From Proteobacteria bacterium SG_bin9 (GTDB lineage Bacteria > Pseudomonadota > Alphaproteobacteria > Rhizobiales > Xanthobacteraceae), in NCBI GenBank assembly GCA_002083525.1, contig LWDM01000024.1:1-13156 (forward strand): 13,156 bases of DNA, in the 5' to 3' direction. Shown here piece by piece: positions 5,841 to 13,141 of this stretch (its first letter is position 1; each line of letters begins with the position of its first letter). Below the pieces are notes generated by a model that was not told the origin of the DNA, ran no database searches, and worked only from the letters and a program-made list of their open reading frames with translations. The position numbers and the translations under genes were made by a program.

Positions 5841-6521
5841 ATGCCGCTCCTGGGCCGTGCTGCGGTTGCGATGTGGTGGGACATGGCGCCGGCGCTGCGG
5901 GCCGAATTCGAGGACTGGCACTCGCACGAGCACTTTCCGGAGCGAATGGGCATTCCCGGCTTCATGCGCGGCTCGCGCTTCGCGTCGGCGGCCGGTGGCG
6001 AGGGCTTCTTCGTCATGTACGAGCTCGACGCCTACGAGACGCTGACCTCGCCGCATTATCTGGCGCGTCTCAACAACCCGACCCCCTGGTCGGCGAAGAT
6101 GATGCCGCACCACCGCAACATGGTGCGCAGCCAATGCCGGGTGCTGGAGAGTTTCGGCGGCGGTGTGGCGATGGCGATCATGACGGTCCGCCTGTCGCCG
6201 GCCGATGGGGAGGCTGAGGCGCTGCGCGCGCATCTTGCCGCGAGCTTGTCGGCGCTGCCGCTTCAGCCGGGACTGACCGGCGGCCATCTGCTGCAGACGC
6301 AAACGCCTGCGGCGGCGATGACCAAAGAGCAGCAGATCCGCGGCGGTGACGCGGAGGCCGACTGGATCATGCTGCTGACGGGTTATGATGCGGCGGCCGT
6401 CGCCGAAGCCGTTGCAAAGGCGCTGGCTGCTCTGCCGGTTGCCGCCCTGCGGTCGAGGCCGGTCGTTGCGCCGTATCGCCTGTCCTACACATTGGCGAAG
6501 ACCGATCTCGGGCGAGGCTGA
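5841..6521 (+). CDS. dimeric alpha/beta-barrel (EthD-like) protein, function unknown
   Basis: A 226-residue cytosolic protein. The segment DWHSHEHFPERMGIPGFMRG (25-44) is typical of small ferredoxin-like proteins of the dimeric alpha/beta-barrel group (EthD/muconolactone isomerase type), where the His cluster may lie in the active site. The length suggests two such folds in tandem: residues about 5-110, then about 115-222 beginning 'GGGVAMAIMTVRLSP' and ending 'APYRLSYTLAK'. No known enzyme can be named. The start at 5841 has AAGGA six bases upstream. The divergent pairing with the dehydroquinase-like gene suggests a joint pathway for hydroaromatic or aromatic compounds, which is inference only. 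Confidence 0.7.
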   Translation: MPLLGRAAVAMWWDMAPALRAEFEDWHSHEHFPERMGIPGFMRGSRFASAAGGEGFFVMYELDAYETLTSPHYLARLNNPTPWSAKMMPHHRNMVRSQCRVLESFGGGVAMAIMTVRLSPADGEAEALRAHLAASLSALPLQPGLTGGHLLQTQTPAAAMTKEQQIRGGDAEADWIMLLTGYDAAAVAEAVAKALAALPVAALRSRPVVAPYRLSYTLAKTDLGRG

Positions 6522-6540
6522 TCGTCCGGCTCTAAAACAA

Positions 6541-6565
6541 AGAAGCCCGGCAAAGCCGGGCTTCT
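6541..6565. terminator. bidirectional terminator between converging genes
   Basis: Perfect 11-bp stem AGAAGCCCGGC (6541-6551) / GCCGGGCTTCT (6555-6565) with an AAA loop, between the stops at 6521 (plus) and 6588 (minus). A-rich sequence before it gives a TTTGTTTT-like tail on the minus strand; the plus-strand tail (GTCGTTTGG) is weaker. Confidence 0.85.
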
Positions 6566-6587
6566 GTCGTTTGGTCGCGTGCTGCGA

Positions 6588-7241
6588 TCAGTAAGCGGCG
6601 CCGAAGCTTCCGAGATTGAAGCGATAGTTCAAGCCGACCTTGATGGTGTGCTCGTCATTGGTGAAACGGCCGGCGACCAGCGTGGCCGGCGGAATGATGC
6701 CGACGAAGTTGACGTTGCCGAAGTTGTAATACTGGTACTCGACCTTCGCCGACCAGTTCGGGGCGAACATGTATTCGAGACCGCCGCCGATGGTGTAGCC
6801 GTCGCTGCCGACCTGGCCGAAGCCGAAGGTGTTGCGCGTATCGGCCCAGGCGTAGCCGCCCTTCACATAGAGCAGGCCCGGACCCCAGGTCCAGCCGAGA
6901 CGGCCGGTCACCGAGCCGAGGCCGCGGTTGATCGTGCCGCTGCCAGTGAGGACGCTGTAGTTGGCCTCGAGGCCGGCCACCCAGCTCGGCGCGAACTGAT
7001 AGTCGAAGCCGACCTGGCCGCCGCCCATGAACTGCGCGTCGTTGTTGCCGCCGAAGAACGGGTTGTTGTTGTCGCTGAAGGCCGCGCCGAGATGGCCGCC
7101 GATGTAGAAGCCCGTCCAGTTGTAGATCGGTGCCGGCGGCGGAGGCGGCGCTTTGGTGTAAGCGCGCGGACGCAGGTCGGCAGCCGATGCGGCGGTGGTG
7201 ATCAGCAACAGCGCTGATGTGGTCAGAAGCAGCTTTCTCAT
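6588..7241 (-). CDS. outer-membrane beta-barrel porin-family protein (Omp25/RopB-like)
   Basis: A 217-residue exported protein. Residues 1-20 are a signal peptide ending in ASA before ADL. A Pro-rich stretch (KAPPPPPAPIY) leads into NWTGFYIGGHLG, the hallmark start of the Rhizobiales Omp25/31-like eight-stranded barrels. Alternating aromatic/Gly strands follow (GGQVGFDYQF, VTGRLGWTW, LLYVKGGYAW, YTIGGGLEYMF, WSAKVEYQYY, HTIKVGLNYRFN). The C-terminus continues six or seven residues past the usual final Phe/Asn strand and ends in Tyr. It most likely sits in the outer membrane as a structural or adhesin-like protein. The ATG at 7241 has GGGGAGAG upstream; an in-frame ATG at 7283 would add residues before the signal peptide and is rejected. 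Confidence 0.88.
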   Translation of the reverse strand: MRKLLLTTSALLLITTAASAADLRPRAYTKAPPPPPAPIYNWTGFYIGGHLGAAFSDNNNPFFGGNNDAQFMGGGQVGFDYQFAPSWVAGLEANYSVLTGSGTINRGLGSVTGRLGWTWGPGLLYVKGGYAWADTRNTFGFGQVGSDGYTIGGGLEYMFAPNWSAKVEYQYYNFGNVNFVGIIPPATLVAGRFTNDEHTIKVGLNYRFNLGSFGAAY

Positions 7242-7446
7242 GGTGACTCTCCCCATCAAGATGACCCCCACAAAACGCTCCAAAGGTAAAAAGGTCCGTG
7301 CACATCGGCACGCATCGCATCATTGAGTTCGAGTGATGTATTTGGGCCACGTTTTCAGCGGTTTACGTGCACTTGTGCACGGTGCTGGACGTTGGATGCG
7401 TGCACGAGTGAACACGCGCGCGGTTTCCCGCCGCCGTTGCATGGTC
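7242..7446 (-). promoter_or_regulatory. upstream region of the porin gene with GTGCAC cluster
   Basis: This gap lies between the porin start and the MerR gene stop and must hold the porin promoter. The 6-bp palindrome GTGCAC occurs four times, at 7298-7303, 7367-7372, 7375-7380 and 7400-7405. The middle two form GTGCAC-TT-GTGCAC. They may be binding sites of a regulator. No sure -35/-10 pair was found. Confidence 0.35.
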
Positions 7447-7833
7447 TCAGGCGCGCGGTCTGCGCCGCGCGGCGGTGGAACCTGTGATGACGAACGGGCA
7501 GTCGAGTTTCGTTCGCGCCTGCAGTTCCTTGCGCAGCGATTTAAGTTCGGAAATGCGCTCGTCGATCATCGCAATCTTCTCGTGCAGCACGCGCCGGGCG
7601 TCCTGCGCTGTACTGGGCTTGCGCAACAAATCGGTCAGCCCGCCACCGATCTCGGCAAGAGAAAATCCCAGCGCTTGTGCCGTGCGGACGTAGAGGAGTT
7701 GCTGCAGCATATCATCGGGAAATTCGCGATATCCGTTGCCGGTTCGCTGCGACGAAATCAGGCCCTGCCGCTCGTAAAAGCGCACGGTGTCGCGGCTCAC
7801 GCCCGCCTTGCGTGCCAACGTTCCGATCCGCAT
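7447..7833 (-). CDS. MerR-family transcriptional regulator
   Basis: A 128-residue regulator. The N-terminal winged helix is clear: MRIGTLARKAGVSRDTVRFYERQGLI, then the wing with NGYREFP. A long dimerisation helix covers about residues 75-112 (DARRVLHEKIAMIDERISELKSLRKEL). The C-terminal part holds one Cys only (LDCPFV); copper- and mercury-type members use two or more, so a metal effector is not supported. The ATG at 7833 is chosen because it begins at the usual MRIG and has AAGGAAAA upstream. The in-frame ATG at 7866 lies within the palindromic operator. It is divergent from the small membrane protein gene at 7906, its likely target. Confidence 0.88.
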   Translation of the reverse strand: MRIGTLARKAGVSRDTVRFYERQGLISSQRTGNGYREFPDDMLQQLLYVRTAQALGFSLAEIGGGLTDLLRKPSTAQDARRVLHEKIAMIDERISELKSLRKELQARTKLDCPFVITGSTAARRRPRA

Positions 7834-7844
7834 CGCGCTTTTCC

Positions 7845-7875
7845 TTGACCTTGGACTTAAGTCCATAGTTTAGCG
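7845..7875 (+). promoter_or_regulatory. MerR-type operator/promoter for the divergent pair
   Basis: TTGACC (7845-7850) looks like a -35 box for the plus-strand gene. It is followed by the perfect 14-bp palindrome TGGACTTAAGTCCA (7852-7865), placed where MerR proteins bind, inside the spacer. The -10 box is unclear: TTTAGC/TTAGCG at 7869-7875 would give the long 18-19 bp spacer typical of MerR promoters; TAGTTT at 7866-7871 would give only 15. Confidence 0.65.
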
Positions 7876-7905
7876 GTGGTGCTCCTGACATCCAAGGAGT
7901 GCCCG

Positions 7906-8340
7906 ATGCTTTCCGCCGACCAGAACCGCGCGGTCGTTCGCGCCAGCGCGATCTACGATCTTATCGCGACCATAGGCTTTGCCACGCCGTGGACGGCCCA
8001 GCCGACACTCGACCTGATCTTCTCCATCAGCCGCTCGTTCGGTCTTCCGGCCAACGTCGTGCCGTTCGATCCGCTGCACATGCTGTTCGTGAACCTCATG
8101 GGCTCGGTGGTCGTGGTCTGGTCGCTGGTGCGCATGACGAATCCCACACAAACGCTCGGCCGGTTCGATGCGCTGGCGCGCGCCCTGTTCACGGTGTGGC
8201 AGCTTTGGGCAGTGATGCGCGGCGGGCCGCTCGTGATCCTCGCCTTCACGGCGCTGGAGATCGGATTCGGGATCGCGCAACTCTTGCCGGTGCGGCCGGA
8301 GCAGGTGGCTGGCACGGCACAGCGTAGCTTGGCGGGCTAG
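7906..8340 (+). CDS. small integral membrane protein, probable target of the MerR regulator
   Basis: A 144-residue protein with about four hydrophobic segments (near residues 12-26, 54-76, 90-106 and 108-126). Clear stretches are YDLIATIGFATPW, DPLHMLFVNLMGSVVVVWSL, LFTVWQLWAVMRGG and PLVILAFTALEIGFGIAQLL. I do not recognise a named family. The ATG at 7906 is set by AAGGAG at 7894-7899, six bases upstream; an earlier GTG at 7876 lacks such a site. The MerR-type promoter directly before it suggests induction by whatever ligand that regulator senses. It may act in membrane stress or resistance, which is a guess from context. Confidence 0.75.
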   Translation: MLSADQNRAVVRASAIYDLIATIGFATPWTAQPTLDLIFSISRSFGLPANVVPFDPLHMLFVNLMGSVVVVWSLVRMTNPTQTLGRFDALARALFTVWQLWAVMRGGPLVILAFTALEIGFGIAQLLPVRPEQVAGTAQRSLAG

Positions 8341-8366
8341 CGGCTCGCACTTTCCCCCAAACAAAA

Positions 8367-8388
8367 ACCCCGCCATTTGCGGCGGGGT
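8367..8388 (-). terminator. terminator of ctrA
   Basis: Stem ACCCCGCC (8367-8374) / GGCGGGGT (8381-8388), 6-base loop. On the minus strand it is followed by TTTTGT, the usual tail, 31 bases past the ctrA stop. It may also end the plus-strand gene that stops at 8340. Confidence 0.8.
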
Positions 8389-8419
8389 CCAGTCTGGGAG
8401 GAACTGAGCAGACGGAGAC

Positions 8420-9121
<702 letters not shown>

Positions 9122-9506
9122 GCCAGTTCCCCCATCATCGCCGCTCCGGGCGTCAGGTCGGCCGCGACTTGCGGCACTGGAAAACGCCTTTGAACAACTG
9201 ATTCGGATCCTGACGACACATGGTTAACAAAATCTGATTCGTATGCGCAAGTTCTGTCGGTGCAATTTTTGTCGAATCGTCCTAAGATATTGCGGCGAAG
9301 CAGTTTTTGGTCTCCGTGGAAGTTCAAGTCCTACTTTAAGAGCCGGGCCTAACCGACTCTCGCGACTCGCACCTTCGTCCTGTAGTGAAAGCGCGCAGTC
9401 ATTCAAAGACAGTGTGACGTAATGATTAACGATGCGGGTAAACACGAAGTTAAGGCGTCGGCGCTGCGAAGCGAAAACTTAAGGTTTCAGCGATGAAAGA
9501 GCCCCG
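9122..9506. promoter_or_regulatory. ctrA / fliI divergent control region
   Basis: A 385-base gene-free region between divergent ctrA and fliI, clearly more AT-rich than the flanks. It holds five GANTC sites, the CcrM methylation target (9200-9204, 9236-9240, 9274-9278, 9355-9359, 9364-9368), against about one or two expected by chance. Five TTAA tetramers lie at 9224, 9336, 9426, 9450 and 9479. None forms a perfect TTAA-N7-TTAA CtrA box. The best half-sites are TGGTTAAC near 9221-9228 and ATTAACGATGCGGGTAAAC starting at 9425, whose second half is one base off. Both fit cell-cycle control of ctrA and the flagellar unit. Confidence 0.6.
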
Positions 9507-10832
9507 ATGAAAGCGCTGGCCGAGCAGATCGGCGACATCGACGGCGTCAATATTTATGGCCGGGTCGTCGGCGTTCGCGGCTTGATGGTCGAGATCGCGG
9601 GTCCCGTGCACGCGATGTCGGTCGGCGCGCGAATTGTCATCGAGACCGGCGGCAATCGCTTCATCCCGTGCGAGGTAATCGGATTTACCGGCGACAACGC
9701 AGTGGTGATGCCGTTCGCGGGCCTCGAAGGTGTCCGGCGCGGATGCCGCGCGGTGATCGCGAACGCCGCGGGCCTGGTGCGTCCGTCAGCGTCGTGGCTC
9801 GGCCGCGTCATCAACGCGATGGGGGAACCGATCGACGGCAAGGGGCCGCTGGTCCAGGGGCCGTCGCCGATGCCATTTCGTGCGCCGCCGCCGCCCGCGC
9901 ATTCACGCAAGCGTGTCGGCGCCCCGCTCGATCTCGGCGTGCGCGCGCTGAATACGTTCCTCACCTGCTGCCGCGGCCAGCGCATGGGCATCTTCGCCGG
10001 CTCCGGCGTCGGCAAGTCCGTGCTGCTGTCGATGCTGGCGCGCAACGTCGATGCCGACGTCTCGGTCATCGGCCTCGTCGGCGAACGCGGCCGTGAAGTG
10101 CAGGAATTTCTGCAGGACGACCTCGGCGAGGAGGGCCTCGCGCGCTCGGTGGTTGTCGTTGCGACATCGGACGAACCGGCGTTGATGCGGCGGCAGGCGG
10201 GTTATCTCACGCTCGCCATTGCCGAATACTTCCGCGACGAAGATCAGGACGTGCTGGTGCTGATGGACTCGGTGACGCGCTTTGCCATGGCGCAGCGCGA
10301 GATCGGTCTCTCCGCCGGCGAACCGCCGACGGCGAAGGGCTACACGCCGACCGTCTTCACCGAACTGCCGAAGCTGCTCGAGCGCGCCGGTCCCGGCACC
10401 GGGCATGGCACGGTCACCGGCATCTTCACGGTGCTGGTCGACGGCGACGATCACAACGAGCCGATCGCCGACGCGGTGCGCGGCATCCTCGACGGACATA
10501 TCGTGATGGAGCGCTCGATCGCCGAGCGCGGACGTTACCCGGCCATTAACGTGCTGAAGTCGGTGTCACGCACCATGCCGCGCTCGGCCGATCCGCAGTT
10601 CCTTCCGACCATCACCCGGGCCCGCAAGGTGATGGCGACCTATGCCGACATGGAGGAACTCATTCGCCTTGGCGCCTACCGGCAGGGGTCGAGCGAGGAG
10701 GTGGACGAGTCGATCCGGCTGCACGAACCGCTGGAAGATTTCCTGCGCCAGGGCAAGGGCGAGGCCACCGGCCTGACCACCGGTTACCAGCAACTCGCGC
10801 AAATATTGGGGAATTTGGAAACGGAACGCTAA
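9507..10832 (+). CDS. fliI: flagellar type III export ATPase FliI
   Basis: A 441-residue ATPase of the F1-beta-like family that drives flagellar protein export at the base of the flagellum. The N-terminal barrel (about 15-90) is followed by the catalytic domain with Walker A GSGVGKS (165-171), GERGREVQEF after it, Walker B VLVLMDSVTRFA, and the FliI/SctN loop GEPPTAKGYTPTVF. The C-terminal helical part ends GNLETER. The ATG at 9507 fits the family start; only a weak AAAGAG stands before it. Length is normal and all key residues are present. It is the first gene of a pair with fliJ and diverges from ctrA, a layout recalled as common in Hyphomicrobiales. Confidence 0.97.
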   Translation: MKALAEQIGDIDGVNIYGRVVGVRGLMVEIAGPVHAMSVGARIVIETGGNRFIPCEVIGFTGDNAVVMPFAGLEGVRRGCRAVIANAAGLVRPSASWLGRVINAMGEPIDGKGPLVQGPSPMPFRAPPPPAHSRKRVGAPLDLGVRALNTFLTCCRGQRMGIFAGSGVGKSVLLSMLARNVDADVSVIGLVGERGREVQEFLQDDLGEEGLARSVVVVATSDEPALMRRQAGYLTLAIAEYFRDEDQDVLVLMDSVTRFAMAQREIGLSAGEPPTAKGYTPTVFTELPKLLERAGPGTGHGTVTGIFTVLVDGDDHNEPIADAVRGILDGHIVMERSIAERGRYPAINVLKSVSRTMPRSADPQFLPTITRARKVMATYADMEELIRLGAYRQGSSEEVDESIRLHEPLEDFLRQGKGEATGLTTGYQQLAQILGNLETER

Positions 10833-10868
10833 CTTTGTCAGGCCATCATCACCCCCGCTGTATTGAAA

Positions 10869-10899
10869 AGCCGGAGGGACCCCTTGTCAGGGGCCGGCT
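10869..10899 (+). other. bulged hairpin between fliI and fliJ
   Basis: AGCCGG (10869-10874) pairs with CCGGCT (10894-10899) and CCCC (10880-10883) with GGGG (10890-10893), giving a 10-bp stem with a 5-base bulge and a TTGTCA loop. The next bases (CTGTCCCGC) contain no T run, so it is not a canonical terminator. It may be an RNA-stability or processing element in the 109-base gap. Confidence 0.4.
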
Positions 10900-10941
10900 C
10901 TGTCCCGCGTGCATATCGGGACTTCTGGGGAGTATGAGTCG

Positions 10942-11364
10942 ATGAAGTCACGTGAAACCCTCATCCGCCTGAAGAAATTTCAGGTCGACGAGAAGCGCCG
11001 GCGGGTCGCCCAGATCGAGGGCATGATCGCCGACTTCCAGCGGATGTCGACCGATCTGGACCGCGAGATCCAGACCGAGCAGGACCGCGCCGGCATCCAG
11101 GATCCGTCGCATTTCGCCTATCCGACCTACGCCAAGGCCGCGATCCAGCGCCGGGAAAACCTGATGCGCTCGGCCGACGAGCTGCGCGGTCAGCTCGAGG
11201 AAGCGAAAGCCGCCCTCGGCGAGGCCTTCGAGGAACTGAAGAAAGTCGAGCTGCTCGACGAGCGGGATCAGGCGCGCGAGCGCGCCGAGATGAACGCCCG
11301 CGAGCAGGCCGAGATGGACAACATCGGCCTGATGCGCGCCCGCCTCGGCGGCGCGGTGGCCTGA
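10942..11364 (+). CDS. fliJ: flagellar export chaperone FliJ
   Basis: A 140-residue, almost wholly helical, highly charged protein of FliJ length, with heptad-like coiled-coil pattern across most of it: RLKKFQVDEKRRRVAQIEGMI, then LRGQLEEAKAALGEAFEELKK and ERAEMNAREQAEMDNI. FliJ works with FliI in the flagellar export gate, as the central stalk-like subunit. The ATG at 10942 is preferred to an in-frame ATG at 10909 because GGGGAG lies 9 bases upstream and the product begins in the conserved helix. Assignment rests on coiled-coil character, length and the position right after fliI. Confidence 0.9.
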   Translation: MKSRETLIRLKKFQVDEKRRRVAQIEGMIADFQRMSTDLDREIQTEQDRAGIQDPSHFAYPTYAKAAIQRRENLMRSADELRGQLEEAKAALGEAFEELKKVELLDERDQARERAEMNAREQAEMDNIGLMRARLGGAVA

Positions 11365-11726
11365 TCGCCGGTTCGCGTTTCGCTGGACGGCACGCCGCTC
11401 CGGGTGACATCACGACACAAGTACATACCCGGGCACCTTTGCCCGGGTTTTCTTTTGGGATTTTGCCTGTCCTGACGGCGTCCTGGCTGGACCGCTCCCG
11501 TGCAAGATGTGTTACGAAGCACCCGCGCCGGGGCATCTTTCGGGCGGGGTGGACAGGTTTCGCTGCCCGAAATGGCCGGCCCGCGATCTCGCGCTCGCGC
11601 GTACCTTGATCGCAAAATCGGCACCCGGTTTTGCGGACTGAGCCTTGACCAGGCCTGATTGAATTGGCCGGATATTGTTGGCGGGATGTACTTGGAATGG
11701 CTGATGGTTTGGGTCGTGGAGGATCG
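11365..11726. promoter_or_regulatory. gap between fliJ and the sigma factor gene
   Basis: It holds the fliJ terminator (11427-11456) and an inverted repeat CGCAAAA (11611-11617) / TTTTGCG (11629-11635) about 90 bases before the sigma gene. The promoter of the sigma/anti-sigma unit should lie in this stretch. I found no convincing -35/-10 pair, and the remaining open frames look like noise. Confidence 0.4.
11427..11456 (+). terminator. rho-independent terminator of fliI-fliJ
   Basis: Stem ACCCGGGC (11427-11434) / GCCCGGGT (11441-11448) with a 6-base loop, followed by TTTCTTTT. It lies 62 bases after the fliJ stop and closes the flagellar unit. Confidence 0.88.
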
Positions 11727-12275
11727 ATGCTGACGCCGGCTGAATTGGTCTGGCTGATCGCTGCGGTCGCGAAGGGCGATGAGGAGGCCTTCAAGCGCCT
11801 CTACGACGCGACGCGCGCGAAACTGTTCGGCGTCGTCCTCCGTATATTGCGACGTCAGGACCTCACGGAAGAGGTCATTCAGGAGGCCTACGTCAAGATT
11901 TGGAATAGCGCCGGGCAATTCAACCCTGGGCTCGCTTCGCCGATTACGTGGATGGTTTCGATCGCTCGAAATCGCGCCATCGATGTCGTCCGGAAGCGCA
12001 GCGAGGTGTCGATTGAGGAAGAGCCCGCGGCCATGGAAGTGGCGTCGGAGAATCTCGATCCGCTGGCGCGGCGCGAGATGACCGAGGAGCTGAAACGGAT
12101 TTTGGAATGCGTGGGCCGGCTGGAGCCGGAGCGGCAGAAGCTGGTGCTGCTCGCGTATTACAATGGTTGGAGCCGTGAACAGCTCGCGGCGAAGTTCGAC
12201 ACGCCGGTGAATACTGTGAAGACCTGGCTGAGGCGCAGTATGATTGAAATCCGCGAGTGTCTTGGATTGGCATGA
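11727..12275 (+). CDS. ECF-type RNA polymerase sigma factor
   Basis: A 182-residue group 4 sigma factor. Region 2 (about 20-90) includes the -10 recognition part TEEVIQEAYVKIWNSAGQFNP and SPITWMVSIARNRAIDVVRKR. Region 4 (about 125-178) has RLEPERQKLVLLAYYNGWSREQLA with the helix-turn-helix and NTVKTWLRR. The acidic linker SIEEEPAAMEVASENLDP separates them. GGAGG five to nine bases before the ATG at 11727 decides this start; an in-frame ATG at 11697 lacks it. Its stop overlaps the anti-sigma start (ATGA), so both are made together. The subgroup looks like SigK-type ECF factors paired with RskA proteins, which usually answer envelope or redox stress; the signal is unknown here. Confidence 0.93.
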   Translation: MLTPAELVWLIAAVAKGDEEAFKRLYDATRAKLFGVVLRILRRQDLTEEVIQEAYVKIWNSAGQFNPGLASPITWMVSIARNRAIDVVRKRSEVSIEEEPAAMEVASENLDPLARREMTEELKRILECVGRLEPERQKLVLLAYYNGWSREQLAAKFDTPVNTVKTWLRRSMIEIRECLGLA

Positions 12276-13141
12276 TGGCCTATAGCGAAGACCATATCGC
12301 GCTCGCCGCGGAATACGTACTCGGCACCCTCGATGCCGACGAGCGGACGCAGGTCGAGACCATGATGTCGATCGACTCTGGCTTTCGCGCCGTGGTCGAG
12401 GCGTGGGAGATCAAGCTCGGCGGCCTCAACCAGATGGTCGATCCGATCGAGCCGCCGGCCGAGCTGTGGGATCGCATCAAGCTTGCCGCCGGCCTGTCGC
12501 AGCCGCAACTGCCGCTGAACCTGCCGGAAGTGAACGCGCCCGAGATCGCGGCTGCGCCTGCTGCCGAGGCGGCAACCGCGCGCGCGAGCGCGACCGTCAT
12601 CGATTTTTCGAACCGCCTGCGCCGCACCCGCAGCTTCGCGCAGCTCGCGACCGCGATGGCGGCCTCGCTCGCCGCACTCGTCGCCGTGCAGGCCTATCGT
12701 CCGGATTTGCTGCCGCAGCAGCTGCGTCCGAAGCCGGAAGTGAAGATCGTCGAGGTGGTGACGCCCGCGCCGCCGGCCGCCGCGCCCGCGCAGTTCGTCG
12801 CCGTGCTGCAGAAGGGTGCGGATTTCCCGGCCTTCATTCTCACCGTCGACACCGCGACGAAGAACTTCGTCGTGCGCAAGGTCGGCGCGCAGCCGGAAGC
12901 CGGCAAGAGCTATGAGCTGTGGATCGTCTCCGACAAGCTGAATGCGCCGCGTTCGCTCGGCGTCATCGGCGACGACGAATTCACCAAGCGCGCGGTGCTG
13001 TCGTCGTACGACGAGGACACGATCAACCAGGCGACCTACGCCGTGACCGTCGAGCCCGAAGGCGGCTCGCCGACCGGCCGCGCCACCGGCCCGATCGTGT
13101 TCACCGGCAAGCTGATCGAGTCCGTGCCGCCGGCGAAGTAA
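12272..13141 (+). CDS. anti-sigma factor, RskA family
   Basis: A 289-residue single-pass membrane protein. The N-terminal cytosolic part (1-75) is the sigma-binding domain: HIALAAEYVLGTLDADERTQVE, then AVVEAWEIKLGGLNQMVDPIEPP. It lacks the HxxxCxxC zinc motif, so it is a zinc-free type. An Ala/Pro-rich linker follows. A basic NRLRRTR precedes one membrane helix (about 126-145, ATAMAASLAALVAVQAY). The periplasmic RskA-like domain (about 170-285) includes GKSYELWIVSDK and VTVEPEGGSPTGRATGPIVFTG. It should hold the sigma factor at the membrane until regulated cleavage frees it. The ATG at 12272 overlaps the sigma stop; the next codon is also ATG. The gene ends 15 bases before the window edge, complete. 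Confidence 0.93.
   Translation: MMAYSEDHIALAAEYVLGTLDADERTQVETMMSIDSGFRAVVEAWEIKLGGLNQMVDPIEPPAELWDRIKLAAGLSQPQLPLNLPEVNAPEIAAAPAAEAATARASATVIDFSNRLRRTRSFAQLATAMAASLAALVAVQAYRPDLLPQQLRPKPEVKIVEVVTPAPPAAAPAQFVAVLQKGADFPAFILTVDTATKNFVVRKVGAQPEAGKSYELWIVSDKLNAPRSLGVIGDDEFTKRAVLSSYDEDTINQATYAVTVEPEGGSPTGRATGPIVFTGKLIESVPPAK

Noticed and set aside
5754..6302. N-terminal extension of the dehydroquinase-like gene
   Set aside because: The extension overlaps the divergent barrel gene on the other strand. The family start MKRLMILNGPN has its own GAGGAAAGG site at normal distance.
9221..9444. Full CtrA box (TTAA-N7-TTAA)
   Set aside because: Each TTAA in the region was checked at 7-base spacing and none has a second TTAA. 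Only half-sites or one-off spacings exist, so no full box is annotated.
10961..11918. Minus-strand open frames across fliJ and the sigma factor
   Set aside because: Arg/Pro/Ser-rich products without motifs, opposite genes with clear family features and ribosome sites.
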